Shown here in pieces: positions 37,163 to 46,061 of a stretch of 64,000 bases of DNA. The position numbers were made by a program, and so were the translations under genes. The notes under the pieces are model-generated. The model saw only the letters and a list, made by a program, of their open reading frames with translations, ran no database searches and was not told the origin of the DNA. The stretch lies in assembly GCA_020633195.1 (NCBI GenBank), contig JACKEC010000020.1, positions 1 to 64,000 of the forward strand. Direction: 5' to 3'. The stretch comes from Sandaracinaceae bacterium. Its GTDB lineage: Bacteria; Myxococcota_A; Polyangia; Polyangiales; Sandaracinaceae. The stretch's first letter is position 1, and each line of letters begins with the position of its first letter.

Positions 37163-37971
37163 TGTGTTCTCCAGCGTACCGAGGCGAGGCCTCCACCGTC
37201 CGGCATGCCCTGAACTGCAATGGCCGTTTGCTGATCAGACTCATCCTGGAGGACGAGCGTGAGCACCAGGCCCGCCAACGCCACAGTAGCGCCAGCGATC
37301 CACAATACGTCTCCGGCCACAGCCAGCTCCCGTGTGGAATCGACACTGGAGCGGAGAGCGGTGTCGCAGTCGATGCGGCCGGGACAGCTTGCGATATTGT
37401 CCTGGTCCTGTCCAAAGGCCACTCCAGCGATCACAAGACCGGAGAGCAGGATCGCTCCTCCGCCCGCCAAGATTACGGGCCCTACCGGTGAGATACTGCG
37501 CGCCGTGGGCTGAACGTGATCCTGCTGACCCCGCCGCAAGAGCCGAGCGTCGAGCTCACGGATATGCGACTGAGCCAGTCGAATCCTGTCGGCCGTCTCG
37601 TTGTTGACGCGCGCTTCGGCCAGGAACCCTGCGTAGGCTTGTCTTGCCTCGGCGTCGCGGCCGCCGAGTTCCTGCAAGGACCGACCGACATTGAAGAGGA
37701 CCAAGCCGGCGTTCTCATGACCTGCGGCGGACAGCAGGTCGTAGGCGCGCTGATACTCGATGCTAGCGAGCGCGTATTGGCCGGCTCCGTAGTGTTCCTC
37801 CCCCTGCTCGAAGTGTGCCCGCGCCTCGGAAACACGGGGGTCATCCTGGGCCGAGGAAATCGTCGGAGCGAATGCCCATGCGGCAACAATGACGAGCGTG
37901 CTCACCCAGCGGCCATAACAGAGGATACGATCTTGGCGTTTCGTTGAATCGGGGCTCACGGCCAACCTCAT
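37159..37971 (-). CDS. TPR exported protein with C-terminal membrane helices
   Basis: A 270-residue protein. Signal anchor (VSTLVIVAAWAFAPTISSAQ), two to three TPR-like helices (ARAHFEQGEEHYGAGQYALASIEYQRAY, about 50-140), then a helix (VILAGGGAILLSGLVIAGVA), a Cys-containing loop and a second helix (VLWIAGATVALAGLVLTLVL). Same cassette role as the proteins at 4509 and 15292. The start is uncertain: ATG 37971 is used, ATG 38025 and GTG 37905 are possible. Lower GC than the flanks, like the RCC1 gene downstream, with which it is translationally coupled. Confidence 0.72.
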   Translation of the reverse strand: MRLAVSPDSTKRQDRILCYGRWVSTLVIVAAWAFAPTISSAQDDPRVSEARAHFEQGEEHYGAGQYALASIEYQRAYDLLSAAGHENAGLVLFNVGRSLQELGGRDAEARQAYAGFLAEARVNNETADRIRLAQSHIRELDARLLRRGQQDHVQPTARSISPVGPVILAGGGAILLSGLVIAGVAFGQDQDNIASCPGRIDCDTALRSSVDSTRELAVAGDVLWIAGATVALAGLVLTLVLQDESDQQTAIAVQGMPDGGGLASVRWRTQ

Positions 37972-38171
37972 CGGTCGAAGCTGCTGGATGTTGCCACATT
38001 CGTTCTCCTGACCCACGAGTTCCATCCCCGCGGTCGGCCGATCCCCCGGCTGCGCACCGAGACACCCAGCCGACTCGGTTGCGTCACCGCTTGTCGCGGC
38101 AATACTCCCTGCCCCTCCTCCATGGCGGCTACATAGGGTGGCTCACAGCCATGCCACCTCGAACCCTTCGC

Positions 38172-38798
38172 ATGAAATACCTCATCCTCTTGGTTGGGGC
38201 GCTGCTGGCGCCCTTGGCGCCGACTATCGCTTCCGCTGACGTCGACGACGACTACATCCGCGTCGGGGGCTACTTCGCGCTCGGCCTCGGCGGCGACGCG
38301 ACCGGGCAGCTCAACAGCGTCGACTACTCGGCGGGGCTCGACCCCACGATCGGCTTCGGCGCGCGCGTCGAGCGCGGCGTCTGGGACTACGTCTCGGTGG
38401 GCGGCAACTTCGAGCTGATGACCTTCGAGGCGGACGTGCTCGACTCCGAGCGCGAGGCGGTCTTCAACCTCGATCTGTGGGTGCGCGTCCGGTACCTGTT
38501 CGAGGTCAACCGGGACCTCTGGATCGAGCCCTACGTGGGCCTCCCCATCGGCCTGTCGCTAGGCGTGCTCCGCGACATCGACGACGCGTCGGGAGACGAC
38601 GACGTCTGGCCGGGCTGGAACACGGGCGTCCTCGCCGGCATCCAGGTGGTGACCTCGGCGTCCGTCGGCTTCTTCTTCGAGGCCGGCTGGCGCTTCCACC
38701 AGGTGTTCACCAACGGCCGCATCATCGTCGACATCGACGCGCAGCTCGAGACGAACCAGTTCGCCATGCAGCTCGGCGCCTTCGCGCTGTTCCGCTGA
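38172..38798 (+). CDS. Outer-membrane beta-barrel protein
   Basis: A 208-residue protein. Signal peptide MKYLILLVGALLAPLAPTIASA, then alternating strands with aromatic girdle residues (YFALGLGG, VSVGGNFELM, LWVRVRYLF, LWIEPYVGLPIG, GFFFEAGWRF) ending AMQLGAFALFR, consistent with an 8-strand barrel and a C-terminal Phe/Arg end. Acidic loops face the outside. ATG 38172 gives a classic signal peptide; ATG 38151 is an alternative. It sits at the edge of the low-GC islet: the first codons have neutral composition and the rest is GC-rich. Confidence 0.8.
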   Translation: MKYLILLVGALLAPLAPTIASADVDDDYIRVGGYFALGLGGDATGQLNSVDYSAGLDPTIGFGARVERGVWDYVSVGGNFELMTFEADVLDSEREAVFNLDLWVRVRYLFEVNRDLWIEPYVGLPIGLSLGVLRDIDDASGDDDVWPGWNTGVLAGIQVVTSASVGFFFEAGWRFHQVFTNGRIIVDIDAQLETNQFAMQLGAFALFR

Positions 38799-38834
38799 CC
38801 CGCGCGATCAGGCGCTCGTCGCGCGGCGCCGGGA

Positions 38835-39728
38835 TCAGGTCAGGAGCTCCACGATCTCGCAGCGCTCGGCGACCTCCCGCGAGCGGAGGCTGTCGCGCAG
38901 CGGCAGCACCGAGCCGTGGGCGCGAGAGTGCTCGACGAGCTCGAGGTCGAGGTCGCCGATGACCATCGACTCCTGGTTGGGGATGCCCTCGTGCAGGATT
39001 CCGTCGCGCGCGAAGGGGTAGTCGCACGGCGTGAGGATGCTGGCCTGCCCGTAGTTCAGCGAGATCGCGGGCACCTGCGGCAGTGAGCCCACGGTGCCGG
39101 TGTGGATTACGTAGAGCTGGTTCTCGACGCAGCGTGCGTGGGCGCAGTAGCGCACCCGCAAGAACCCGTTGCGGTCGTCCGTGCAGCTCGGCGCGACGAT
39201 GATGTACGCGCCGCGGCGGGCGGCCTCGCGGGCGAGCTCGGGGAACTCGACGTCGTAGCAGATGAGAATCGCGACCTTGCCGAAGGCGGTGTCGAAGACC
39301 TTGAGGTGCTCGTGCGGCGTGACGTTCCACTCCTCCGCTTCCCAGCGGGTCATGTGCATCTTGCCTTGCACCGCGTATCGCCCGCTCGGGCTGAAGAAGT
39401 AGGACTCGTTCGTGAGCGTCTCGTCGTCGGCGGCCATCACGGGGGTCGTCCCCGCCACGATGTAGAGCCCGTGCTCGCGCGCGAGCTGGCCGAAGGTCTC
39501 CACGATGCGCGGCGCGTCGCGCGCGAGGTCGCGCACCTGCGCCGGGACGGGCCGCTTCACGTCCTTCAGCGTCAGCAGCTGGAGCGTGAAGTACTCCGGG
39601 AAGACCACCAGCTGCGCGCGGTACCCCGCGGCGGTCTCGACGAGGCCGGACACCTGGTCGACGAACTCCTGATAGGAGCTCACCTTGCGGAGGTAGTACT
39701 GGATGGCGGCGACCCTGACGCGGCTCAT
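38835..39728 (-). CDS. Nitrilase-superfamily amidohydrolase
   Basis: A 297-residue cytoplasmic enzyme with the catalytic triad Glu45 (FPEYF), Lys123 (GKMHMTRWE) and Cys157 (LICYDVEFPE). The length and alternating strands match the carbon-nitrogen hydrolase family, which hydrolyses amides, nitriles or carbamoyl groups. An inserted His/Trp/Glu segment (TRWEAEEWN) follows the Lys. The substrate cannot be read; it does not look like NadE, Lnt or a carbamoylputrescine type by eye. Stands alone, upstream of the large hybrid histidine kinase on the same strand. Confidence 0.85.
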   Translation of the reverse strand: MSRVRVAAIQYYLRKVSSYQEFVDQVSGLVETAAGYRAQLVVFPEYFTLQLLTLKDVKRPVPAQVRDLARDAPRIVETFGQLAREHGLYIVAGTTPVMAADDETLTNESYFFSPSGRYAVQGKMHMTRWEAEEWNVTPHEHLKVFDTAFGKVAILICYDVEFPELAREAARRGAYIIVAPSCTDDRNGFLRVRYCAHARCVENQLYVIHTGTVGSLPQVPAISLNYGQASILTPCDYPFARDGILHEGIPNQESMVIGDLDLELVEHSRAHGSVLPLRDSLRSREVAERCEIVELLT

Positions 39729-39838
39729 GAGGCTCCTCTCGTGAGGTCACCAGCGTAGCAGCCGCGATGCCCGTCGAGAAGTTGCCTGTGTGGCCGCAAC
39801 ACGAGTTGACGCGCCGGGGCTGGGGCGCCCTCCGCGAG

Positions 39839-42484
39839 CTAGCTCGGCTCTTCCTCGTCGTAGGCCATCACGACCCACGTGCGATCGGCGCGGGCCTCGT
39901 GCACCTCGTCGATCGTGCGCAGCAACTCGTCTTGCTGCATCGGCTTGCTGAGGTAGCGGTCGACGCCGAGGCTCTCGGCCCGCGTGCGATCGGAGACCAC
40001 GCTGAGGATCACGATCGGCAGCCGCTTGGTGCGCGGGTCGGCCCGGAGCATCGCCGCGACGTCGTAGCCCGACAGGCCGGGCATCATCACGTCGAGGATG
40101 ACCAGGTCGGGCTGACGGTCGCGGACCATCGCCACCGCCTCCATCCCGTTGGGCGCCGCGCGCACCGTGTGGCCGGCCTCCTCGAGGGTCTGGCGGAGCA
40201 GCTCGCGCACCCCCTCGTCGTCGTCGACCACGAGGATCTCCGCGGGCGCGCGCCGCTGCTCGACGAGGGCGCCGCCGATGTGGCTCGCGAGCTCACGCGC
40301 GGTGTCGGCGTCCACCCCCACGCGCCCCGACGCGGGGATCACGAACGCGAAGCGGCTGCCCCCCGCCGGGCCGTCCTCGATCCAGATGCGGCCGCCGTGG
40401 TGCTCGACGATGTGCCGGCAGATCGGCAGGCCGAGCCCCGTCCCCCGCGGCTTGTCGGTGAGGGTGTCGCGCGCCTGCTTGAACTTCTCGAAGATCGCGT
40501 CGCGCTGATCCGCTGGGACGCCGATGCCGGTGTCGGTGACGGTGAAGCACACGCCCTCGGCGTGCGGCGCGACGCCGAGCGTGACCACGCCGCGCTCGGT
40601 GAACTTCGCCGCGTTGCTGATCAGGTTGATGACGACCTGGAGCAGGCGCTGGCGGTCGCCCTCGATGACGAAGGACAGCGGCGTCACGTCGCGCGCGCAC
40701 TCGACGGGGCCGTTCGAGAAGAGCCCGGAGGTGACCTCGATCGCCTCGTCGACGAGCGCCACCGGGTCGATGCGCTCGCGCGCCCACTCCATGCGACCCG
40801 CCTCCATCTTGGAGATGTCGAGCACGTCGTCGATCAGCTCGGAGAGGCGCGCGCCCTCGCGGGCGATGATGTCGAGGTTCTTCTCGACGGTGGCGAACGC
40901 CGACGCGGCCCGCGGCTCGGCGCCCTCGAGCGCCGGCGCGACCCGCGTTCGCAAGTTCTTTTGCGCGAGCTTGGCGAAGCCGAGCACGCTGGTCAGCGGG
41001 GTGCGCAGCTCGTGCGAGACGGTGGCGATGAAGTCGGTCTTCATCCGGTCGACCTCGCGGGCGCGGGTCACGTCGCGCACCAGCATCACCGCGCCGAGGG
41101 TCAGCCGGCTCGCGCTCAGCTCCTCGACGAAGATGGGGGTCGCGGCGGCTTCGGCGATCCGGCCGTCGGGGAGCGACAGCTCGCGCGCGACCGACCGCTC
41201 CTCCGCGAGGCACTCGCGGATGACCTCGGCGAGCGGCGGGTAGATGCTCTGCAGCGGCGAGCCGAGGCGCGACGCGGGCACGCCGCCGAGGAGCATCGCG
41301 AAGGCGGGGTTCCACAGCTCCATCCGGCCGCGCGCGTCCACCGAGACGATTCCGTCGCTGAGGTGATCGAGCACGGCGCCTCGCTGCGCGAGCGCGCGGC
41401 GCAGCTCGCGGGTCCGCGAGGCGACCTTCTTCTCGAGCTCGTCGTTGAGGGACTTGAGCTTGCGCTCGGCCTCGCGGCGCAGGGTCACGTCGCGGGCGAT
41501 GGTGATGTAGAGCTTCGTGCCCGAGATGCGGGTGCGCGCGAGGGAGAGCGCGACGTCGACGATCGGCCCCTCGTCGCCGCAGCGCCACCGCGCCTCGACG
41601 TCCTCGAGCGGGTCGGCGCCGAGCCCCTCGTAGAGCTGGCGCATCGCCTCGGGATCGCGGTCCACCGCGAGGGTGTGGATGGGGGCCTCGAGGAGCCGCT
41701 CGCGGGGGACGTCGAGCATCCGGCAGGCGGCCGGGTTCAAGTCGACGATCGCGCCGTGGATGTCGTGGACGAGGACCGCCTCGGCCGCGCGCTCGAGGAC
41801 CACGCGGGTGCGGCTCTCGGCGTTCTCGAGCGCGTTCCACGCGAGGTCGTCGCGCGTGGTGTCGCGCTTCAGGGCGATGTGCCCGACGACGCGCCGCTCC
41901 GGATCGTAGGCCGCGGCGATCGCCACGGCCTGGAAGGAGAGCGAGCCGTCCTGACGACGCGCCGTGAACTGTCCGCGCCACACGTCGCCGCGGCCGATCG
42001 TCTCGCCGATGCCCTCGTAGTGCGTCTCGTCCTGGTTGGCGGTGCGGAACAGCGACGCGGGGGTGTGCCCGATCGCGCTGTCGCGCGAGTAGCCGGTGAT
42101 GCGCTCGAACGCCGGGTTCACGTCGAGCAGCGAGGTGTCCGAGTCGGTGATCTCGACCGAGTCGGTGACCATCTCGAAGAGGCGGGCGAGCCAGGGGACG
42201 CGCGCGTGCTCCGCCGCGCGGAGCAGGGAGAGCCGCAGCGTGCGCGCCGAGGCGGGCCAGCGGACGACGACGTTGGCCCCGGCCTCGAGGGCGTCCGCGG
42301 CGCCGTCGTCGTCGTGGGCGATCGCGAGCACCGCCTCGCCGCGCTCCTTGGCCTCGTGGGATCGCGCGGCGGCCTCGGGGTGCGCGACGTCCACGACGAG
42401 CACGCGCCAGGGGAGCTCGACGTCGCCGATCGCCTCCGCGATCGCGCCGCGGAGCGCGTCGTCGCCGTGCAGGTCCCAGGTCAC
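39839..42484 (-). CDS. Multi-PAS hybrid histidine kinase with receiver domain
   Basis: An 881-residue soluble sensor kinase. The N-terminus (about 1-100) resembles a degenerate receiver. Two or three PAS domains lie at about 105-370 (signatures VTDSVEITDSD...NPAFERITGYS, LVHDIHG...NPAA, IVSVDARG...WNPAF). A coiled coil is followed by HisKA with phospho-His about 490 (SHELRTP), HATPase with N box (NLISNAAKF), DTGIGV and GTGLGL, and a C-terminal receiver with phospho-Asp about 796 (ILDVMMPG) and Lys in SKPM. PAS domains suggest light, redox or ligand sensing in the cytoplasm. No response regulator gene with an output domain is adjacent. Confidence 0.9.
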   Translation of the reverse strand: MTWDLHGDDALRGAIAEAIGDVELPWRVLVVDVAHPEAAARSHEAKERGEAVLAIAHDDDGAADALEAGANVVVRWPASARTLRLSLLRAAEHARVPWLARLFEMVTDSVEITDSDTSLLDVNPAFERITGYSRDSAIGHTPASLFRTANQDETHYEGIGETIGRGDVWRGQFTARRQDGSLSFQAVAIAAAYDPERRVVGHIALKRDTTRDDLAWNALENAESRTRVVLERAAEAVLVHDIHGAIVDLNPAACRMLDVPRERLLEAPIHTLAVDRDPEAMRQLYEGLGADPLEDVEARWRCGDEGPIVDVALSLARTRISGTKLYITIARDVTLRREAERKLKSLNDELEKKVASRTRELRRALAQRGAVLDHLSDGIVSVDARGRMELWNPAFAMLLGGVPASRLGSPLQSIYPPLAEVIRECLAEERSVARELSLPDGRIAEAAATPIFVEELSASRLTLGAVMLVRDVTRAREVDRMKTDFIATVSHELRTPLTSVLGFAKLAQKNLRTRVAPALEGAEPRAASAFATVEKNLDIIAREGARLSELIDDVLDISKMEAGRMEWARERIDPVALVDEAIEVTSGLFSNGPVECARDVTPLSFVIEGDRQRLLQVVINLISNAAKFTERGVVTLGVAPHAEGVCFTVTDTGIGVPADQRDAIFEKFKQARDTLTDKPRGTGLGLPICRHIVEHHGGRIWIEDGPAGGSRFAFVIPASGRVGVDADTARELASHIGGALVEQRRAPAEILVVDDDEGVRELLRQTLEEAGHTVRAAPNGMEAVAMVRDRQPDLVILDVMMPGLSGYDVAAMLRADPRTKRLPIVILSVVSDRTRAESLGVDRYLSKPMQQDELLRTIDEVHEARADRTWVVMAYDEEEPS

Positions 42485-42531
42485 CAGCCGGAGAGTCTCT
42501 CACGAGGACGCGCGCGGAGTCAGCGTTCCGC

Positions 42532-43209
42532 TCAGAACAGCGCCGGGATCACCACGTGCGCGGCGAGGTGCGCGGTGACCATGAGCGCGGGGTGCGCCCG
42601 CAGGAACACGAGGCTCATCACCACCCCGGGGAACACGAAGCGCGTCGCGAAGTAGCGGAGCTCGAAGGCGCCCGCGCCGGGGCCGAGCTCGTGGGAGGCG
42701 GCGAAGAGGACGCCGGCGACGAGCGCCGCGAGCGCGATCGAGGCGTGGACGCGGAGCCGTCGGCGGGCGGCGGCGTAGGCCAGCGGGAGCACCGCGAAGC
42801 GGAAGACGACCTCCTCGACCAGCCCCGCGGCGACGCCGTTGGTGAAGCCCGGGCGCGCGCTCTCCTCGGGCGGGATGAACGCGGGCAGGGTGTCGCCGAA
42901 CACGCCGTGGAGGGCGAGCGCCACCGCCGTCGCGGCCACCGCCCCGGCGGCGCCCCACGCGGCGGCGCGCAGCAGGTCCGCGCGCGTCGGCCGGACCCGC
43001 CGGGCCCACGTGAGGAGGACCGCGAGGGTGAGCGCGACCACCGGCCAGGGGCCGCGCACGAGCTGGATGAGCGGGTCGGCGCACGCGGCCTGCGCGCTCG
43101 TCGGCGGGAGCGCGAGCGCGAGGCCCGCGAGCGCGATCGCCCACGGAGCGGTGACGATGGCCGCCGCCGTCACGTCGCGAGGCCGCACCGGGTCTGCGTC
43201 GGGCCACAT
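42532..43209 (-). CDS. CPBP-family intramembrane metalloprotease
   Basis: A 225-residue membrane protein with six or so helices and the CPBP motifs: EEVVFR (Glu132, Glu133, Arg137), His173 in FAASHE, and a late His pair (HLAAHVV, His214 and His218). The family includes CAAX-processing proteases and bacteriocin-immunity relatives that cleave membrane substrates. ATG 43209 is chosen because longer frames run into the divergent gene. It faces the PEGA-like protein gene with a 45-base gap. Confidence 0.87.
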   Translation of the reverse strand: MWPDADPVRPRDVTAAAIVTAPWAIALAGLALALPPTSAQAACADPLIQLVRGPWPVVALTLAVLLTWARRVRPTRADLLRAAAWGAAGAVAATAVALALHGVFGDTLPAFIPPEESARPGFTNGVAAGLVEEVVFRFAVLPLAYAAARRRLRVHASIALAALVAGVLFAASHELGPGAGAFELRYFATRFVFPGVVMSLVFLRAHPALMVTAHLAAHVVIPALF

Positions 43210-43254
43210 GCCTCGATGGTAACGGCGCTTGGCTTCGCGCATCATCGCGTCTAC

Positions 43255-43782
43255 ATGCGAACGGTGATCCGGACCGCCCTCGCCTTCGCCCTCGTCCTCG
43301 TCGCGATCCCGCTCGGCGCCGAGGCCCAGGAGCGCCACACGATCCGCTTCGAATCGGAGGCGGAGGAGCTCGAGGTGTTCGTGGGCCCGCGGCACGTCTG
43401 CCGGACCCCGTGTGAGCACACGTTGCCGGCGGGCGCGCGCGTCCAGCTCTCGTTCGCGCCGCCTCGCGCGGAGCTGCCGCGCAACGGTCGGCACACCGAG
43501 GGCGGGCTCGATCCGGCGAGCTTCGGCGACTTCGACGTGCTGACCTCGCGGACCCTTCGCCTGCGCTGGGTCGACCACGCGGACCTGCGCCTCGCCGGCG
43601 ACGTCGTGCTCGTGGTCGGGGTGACCCTCGGCGCGCTCGTCGGCGGCACGGTGCTCGCGTCCTCGCAGGGCGACGACACCCTCTTCGGCCTCGGCCTCGG
43701 CGGGCTGGTGCTGATGGGGCTGTCGCTGATCGTCGGGATCCCGCTCGCCGTCTGGGACAACGAGGTCGTCGAGGCCCGCTGA
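43255..43782 (+). CDS. Exported PEGA-like protein with two membrane helices
   Basis: A 175-residue protein. Signal peptide ALAFALVLVAIPLGAEAQE, then a PEGA-like beta domain with paired Cys (LEVFVGPRHVCRTPCEHTLPAGARV), a short loop and two helices (LAGDVVLVVGVTLGALVGG, LGGLVLMGLSLIVGIPLAV) before a charged end. Similar small proteins accompany PEGA kinases in myxobacteria; here none is adjacent. The gene converges on the hydrolase-like lipoprotein (next base is its stop). Function unknown. Confidence 0.75.
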   Translation: MRTVIRTALAFALVLVAIPLGAEAQERHTIRFESEAEELEVFVGPRHVCRTPCEHTLPAGARVQLSFAPPRAELPRNGRHTEGGLDPASFGDFDVLTSRTLRLRWVDHADLRLAGDVVLVVGVTLGALVGGTVLASSQGDDTLFGLGLGGLVLMGLSLIVGIPLAVWDNEVVEAR

Positions 43783-45039
43783 CTACAGCCCGGAGACCTC
43801 GGTGAGCGCGAGGATCACCGCGCCGAGGCCGTACGGGAGGTCGTCCTCGACCGGCACGTTCGCGTAGTAGTCGTAGGTCCCGACCGTGGTCGGCCCCGAG
43901 ATCCCGCCGACGATCGGCTGGCCGTCCATGTCGTAGCGGACGTTGGCGATGACTCCGTCCATCGCCGCGCGGACGACGTCACGCGTGCTCGCGTCGCGCC
44001 AGCCGTAGCGCATCCCGCGCGCGAGGCCGTACGCGAAGAGGGCGGTCGCGCTGGTCTCGAGGTAGGTGTCGCCGGGGCGGTTCACGACCGTCCAGAAGAG
44101 GCCCGTCGCCGGGTCCTGCGCGGCCACGACGGCGGCGCTGAGGCGGTCCGCGGCGGCGACGAGCCCGGCTGGCGGCGCCTCGCCGCGGACCCTGTAGATC
44201 CGCAAGATCTCGTGCATGGCGAGGACGACCCACCCGTTGCCGCGGGCCCAGAAGGTGTCGGGCGTCTGCTCGCCCTCGTAGGCGTACGCGTGGACGAGCC
44301 AGCCCGAGTCGTCCTGCATCGTGTCGGCGAAGATCTCGGCCTGGCTCGCGCCCTCGGCGATCCACGTCGGGTCGTTGCTCAGCTCACCCCAGCGCGCGAT
44401 CGGGACCGCGACCATCATCAGCGAGTCCAGCCACTGCGTCGGGTTCACGCGCCCGAAGCGGCCGAGGTGGCCGATCCCGCCCGCGTCCGTGCGCGGCGCG
44501 ACGGTGTAGTAACCGAGCACGTCCTCGACGATCTCGAGGTAGCGGTGCTCGCCGCGCTCCGCGTAGAGCGCCGTCGCCGACAGCATCGGCGGGCAGTGGT
44601 CGCTCCAGGCGATCTCGTAGCCAGCGGCGATGTGCGCGTCGAGCCACGCCGCCGCGTAGTCGCGGAGCGCGGCGTCGCCGTTGACGCGCGACAGCTCCAT
44701 GAACGCGTAGACGAGGATCGCGTCGACCCAGTCCCACGCGAGCGTGTCCGCGGGGTGCTCGGCCATCCAGCGATCGGCGATCGCCGAGGCGAGCTCGATC
44801 TCCGGCGACGACGGATCGCGGCGCATCCGGAAGCACGCCTCGTCGGGTGCGACGCCCGGCTCGCACTGGTCGGGGAACGCCTCCGTCGGGTCCGGCGCGA
44901 CGCCACCGTCGCGCGCCGCGAGCCCTCCGTCGGTCCCCGCGTCGAAGCTCCCCGCGTCCACCGCGGGCTCGCCCGCGTCGACCGGGGTGGCGCCGTCGCA
45001 GGCGACGAGGATCAGGGAGAGCAAGGCCGCGGTCCGCAT
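43783..45039 (-). CDS. GH88/GH105-like unsaturated glycosyl hydrolase lipoprotein
   Basis: A 418-residue lipoprotein. Lipobox LVAC (Cys14) with a DAG-rich linker (VDAGEPAVDAGSFDAGTDGG). From about residue 80 the alpha/alpha-barrel signatures of GH88/GH105 appear: WDWVDAILVYAF, LDSLMM with a likely catalytic Asp, FWARGNGWVVLAMHE, YLETSATALFAYGLARG. These enzymes remove unsaturated uronyl residues left by pectin, rhamnogalacturonan or glycosaminoglycan lyases, and would act at the cell surface here. No lyase gene is adjacent, so it may work on host or prey polysaccharide. The start is ATG 45039. Confidence 0.83.
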   Translation of the reverse strand: MRTAALLSLILVACDGATPVDAGEPAVDAGSFDAGTDGGLAARDGGVAPDPTEAFPDQCEPGVAPDEACFRMRRDPSSPEIELASAIADRWMAEHPADTLAWDWVDAILVYAFMELSRVNGDAALRDYAAAWLDAHIAAGYEIAWSDHCPPMLSATALYAERGEHRYLEIVEDVLGYYTVAPRTDAGGIGHLGRFGRVNPTQWLDSLMMVAVPIARWGELSNDPTWIAEGASQAEIFADTMQDDSGWLVHAYAYEGEQTPDTFWARGNGWVVLAMHEILRIYRVRGEAPPAGLVAAADRLSAAVVAAQDPATGLFWTVVNRPGDTYLETSATALFAYGLARGMRYGWRDASTRDVVRAAMDGVIANVRYDMDGQPIVGGISGPTTVGTYDYYANVPVEDDLPYGLGAVILALTEVSGL

Positions 45040-45105
45040 CGTGGCGCATTCTACGGTTGCTTTCGGGTTTCCCCCAGCCCGCCCCGATCCCTATGCTCGC
45101 GTCTC

Positions 45106-46059
45106 GTGCGCCGCGTCGCCCTAGCCCTGTCGTTCGTGCTGTCGGGTGGCTGCGGCCCCGAGCTCGGGGTCTGCGACGAGCCGCAGGCGCTCCGCGTCGC
45201 GTACGACGGGCTCGAGAGCATCGACGGCGCGCCGCCGAGCGGGCTCCCCGCGTACGAGGGGCAGGCGCTCATGATCCAGTCGTGCGGCTACGGCGGCTTC
45301 TGCCACGGGGCGGACGGCATCCCCGTCGCGAACCGGCACGCGGCGCCGAGCGGGCTGTCGTTCGACGTGCAGCTCGCCGCGGCCGACGGCACCGTCGACG
45401 AGGAGCGCGTGGCCCGCCAGCGGCGCGGTCGCTTCCGGGTCGTGCAGGAGGCGACCGACATCCTCCGCTCGATCGACGAGGGCACCATGCCGCCCTACGG
45501 CGACGCGACCCAGGACGTCTTCAGCGGCGCGCCACGCTACGTGCGGCTCGTCGACGGCGACGCGGAGGCGCTGCCCGCGATCGAGAGCGAGGAGGGCCGC
45601 GAGATCTTGCGCAACTGGCTCGCGTGCGGCGCCCCGATCGTCGAGCGCGCGGCGCCCCGCGACGACGGCGTGCCCTCGCGCGTCGTGCCGCCGCTCCCCC
45701 TGCCGCCGATCGAGCCCACCTGGCCGAGCATCTTCGAGAACCTCCTCGGCGGCCGCGGCTGCAGCCGCGTGCTCTGCCACGGCGGCGGTGACGAGCGCGC
45801 GGGCTTCCGCACGAGCGCGGACGCGGCGGCGACGCGGAGCGCGCTGCTCGAGGCGGCGAGCGGGTCGGAGTGCGACCCGAGCCAGCGCCTCGTGGTCCCC
45901 GGCGACCCCGCGGCCAGCCTCTTTCTCGCGAAGCTCCGCGGCGACGCGCCCTGCGGCGACCCGATGCCGCTCGGGGGGATCCCGCTCCGGCAGGTGGAGC
46001 TCGACGCGGTCGAGGCGTGGATCGCGTGCGGCGCGCCGGACGGCGCCTGCCCGCCCTGA
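45106..46059 (+). CDS. Cytochrome-like lipoprotein with atypical CxnCH motifs
   Basis: A 317-residue lipoprotein. Lipobox LSGGC. Two haem-type sites, but with extra residues between the Cys: CGYGGFCHG (C-x5-CH) near the N-terminus and CSRVLCHGG (C-x4-CH) in the second half; each lies in a repeat that later contains a conserved (D)xMP motif (TMPPYG; DPMPLGG) typical of the distal Met loop of c-type domains. So it looks like two related cytochrome-like domains related to the planctomycete type. Whether haem binds covalently to C-x4/5-CH is not known. The start is GTG 45106. Its stop lies two bases from the convergent FG-GAP gene. Confidence 0.72.
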   Translation: MRRVALALSFVLSGGCGPELGVCDEPQALRVAYDGLESIDGAPPSGLPAYEGQALMIQSCGYGGFCHGADGIPVANRHAAPSGLSFDVQLAAADGTVDEERVARQRRGRFRVVQEATDILRSIDEGTMPPYGDATQDVFSGAPRYVRLVDGDAEALPAIESEEGREILRNWLACGAPIVERAAPRDDGVPSRVVPPLPLPPIEPTWPSIFENLLGGRGCSRVLCHGGGDERAGFRTSADAAATRSALLEAASGSECDPSQRLVVPGDPAASLFLAKLRGDAPCGDPMPLGGIPLRQVELDAVEAWIACGAPDGACPP

Positions 46060-46061
46060 CG

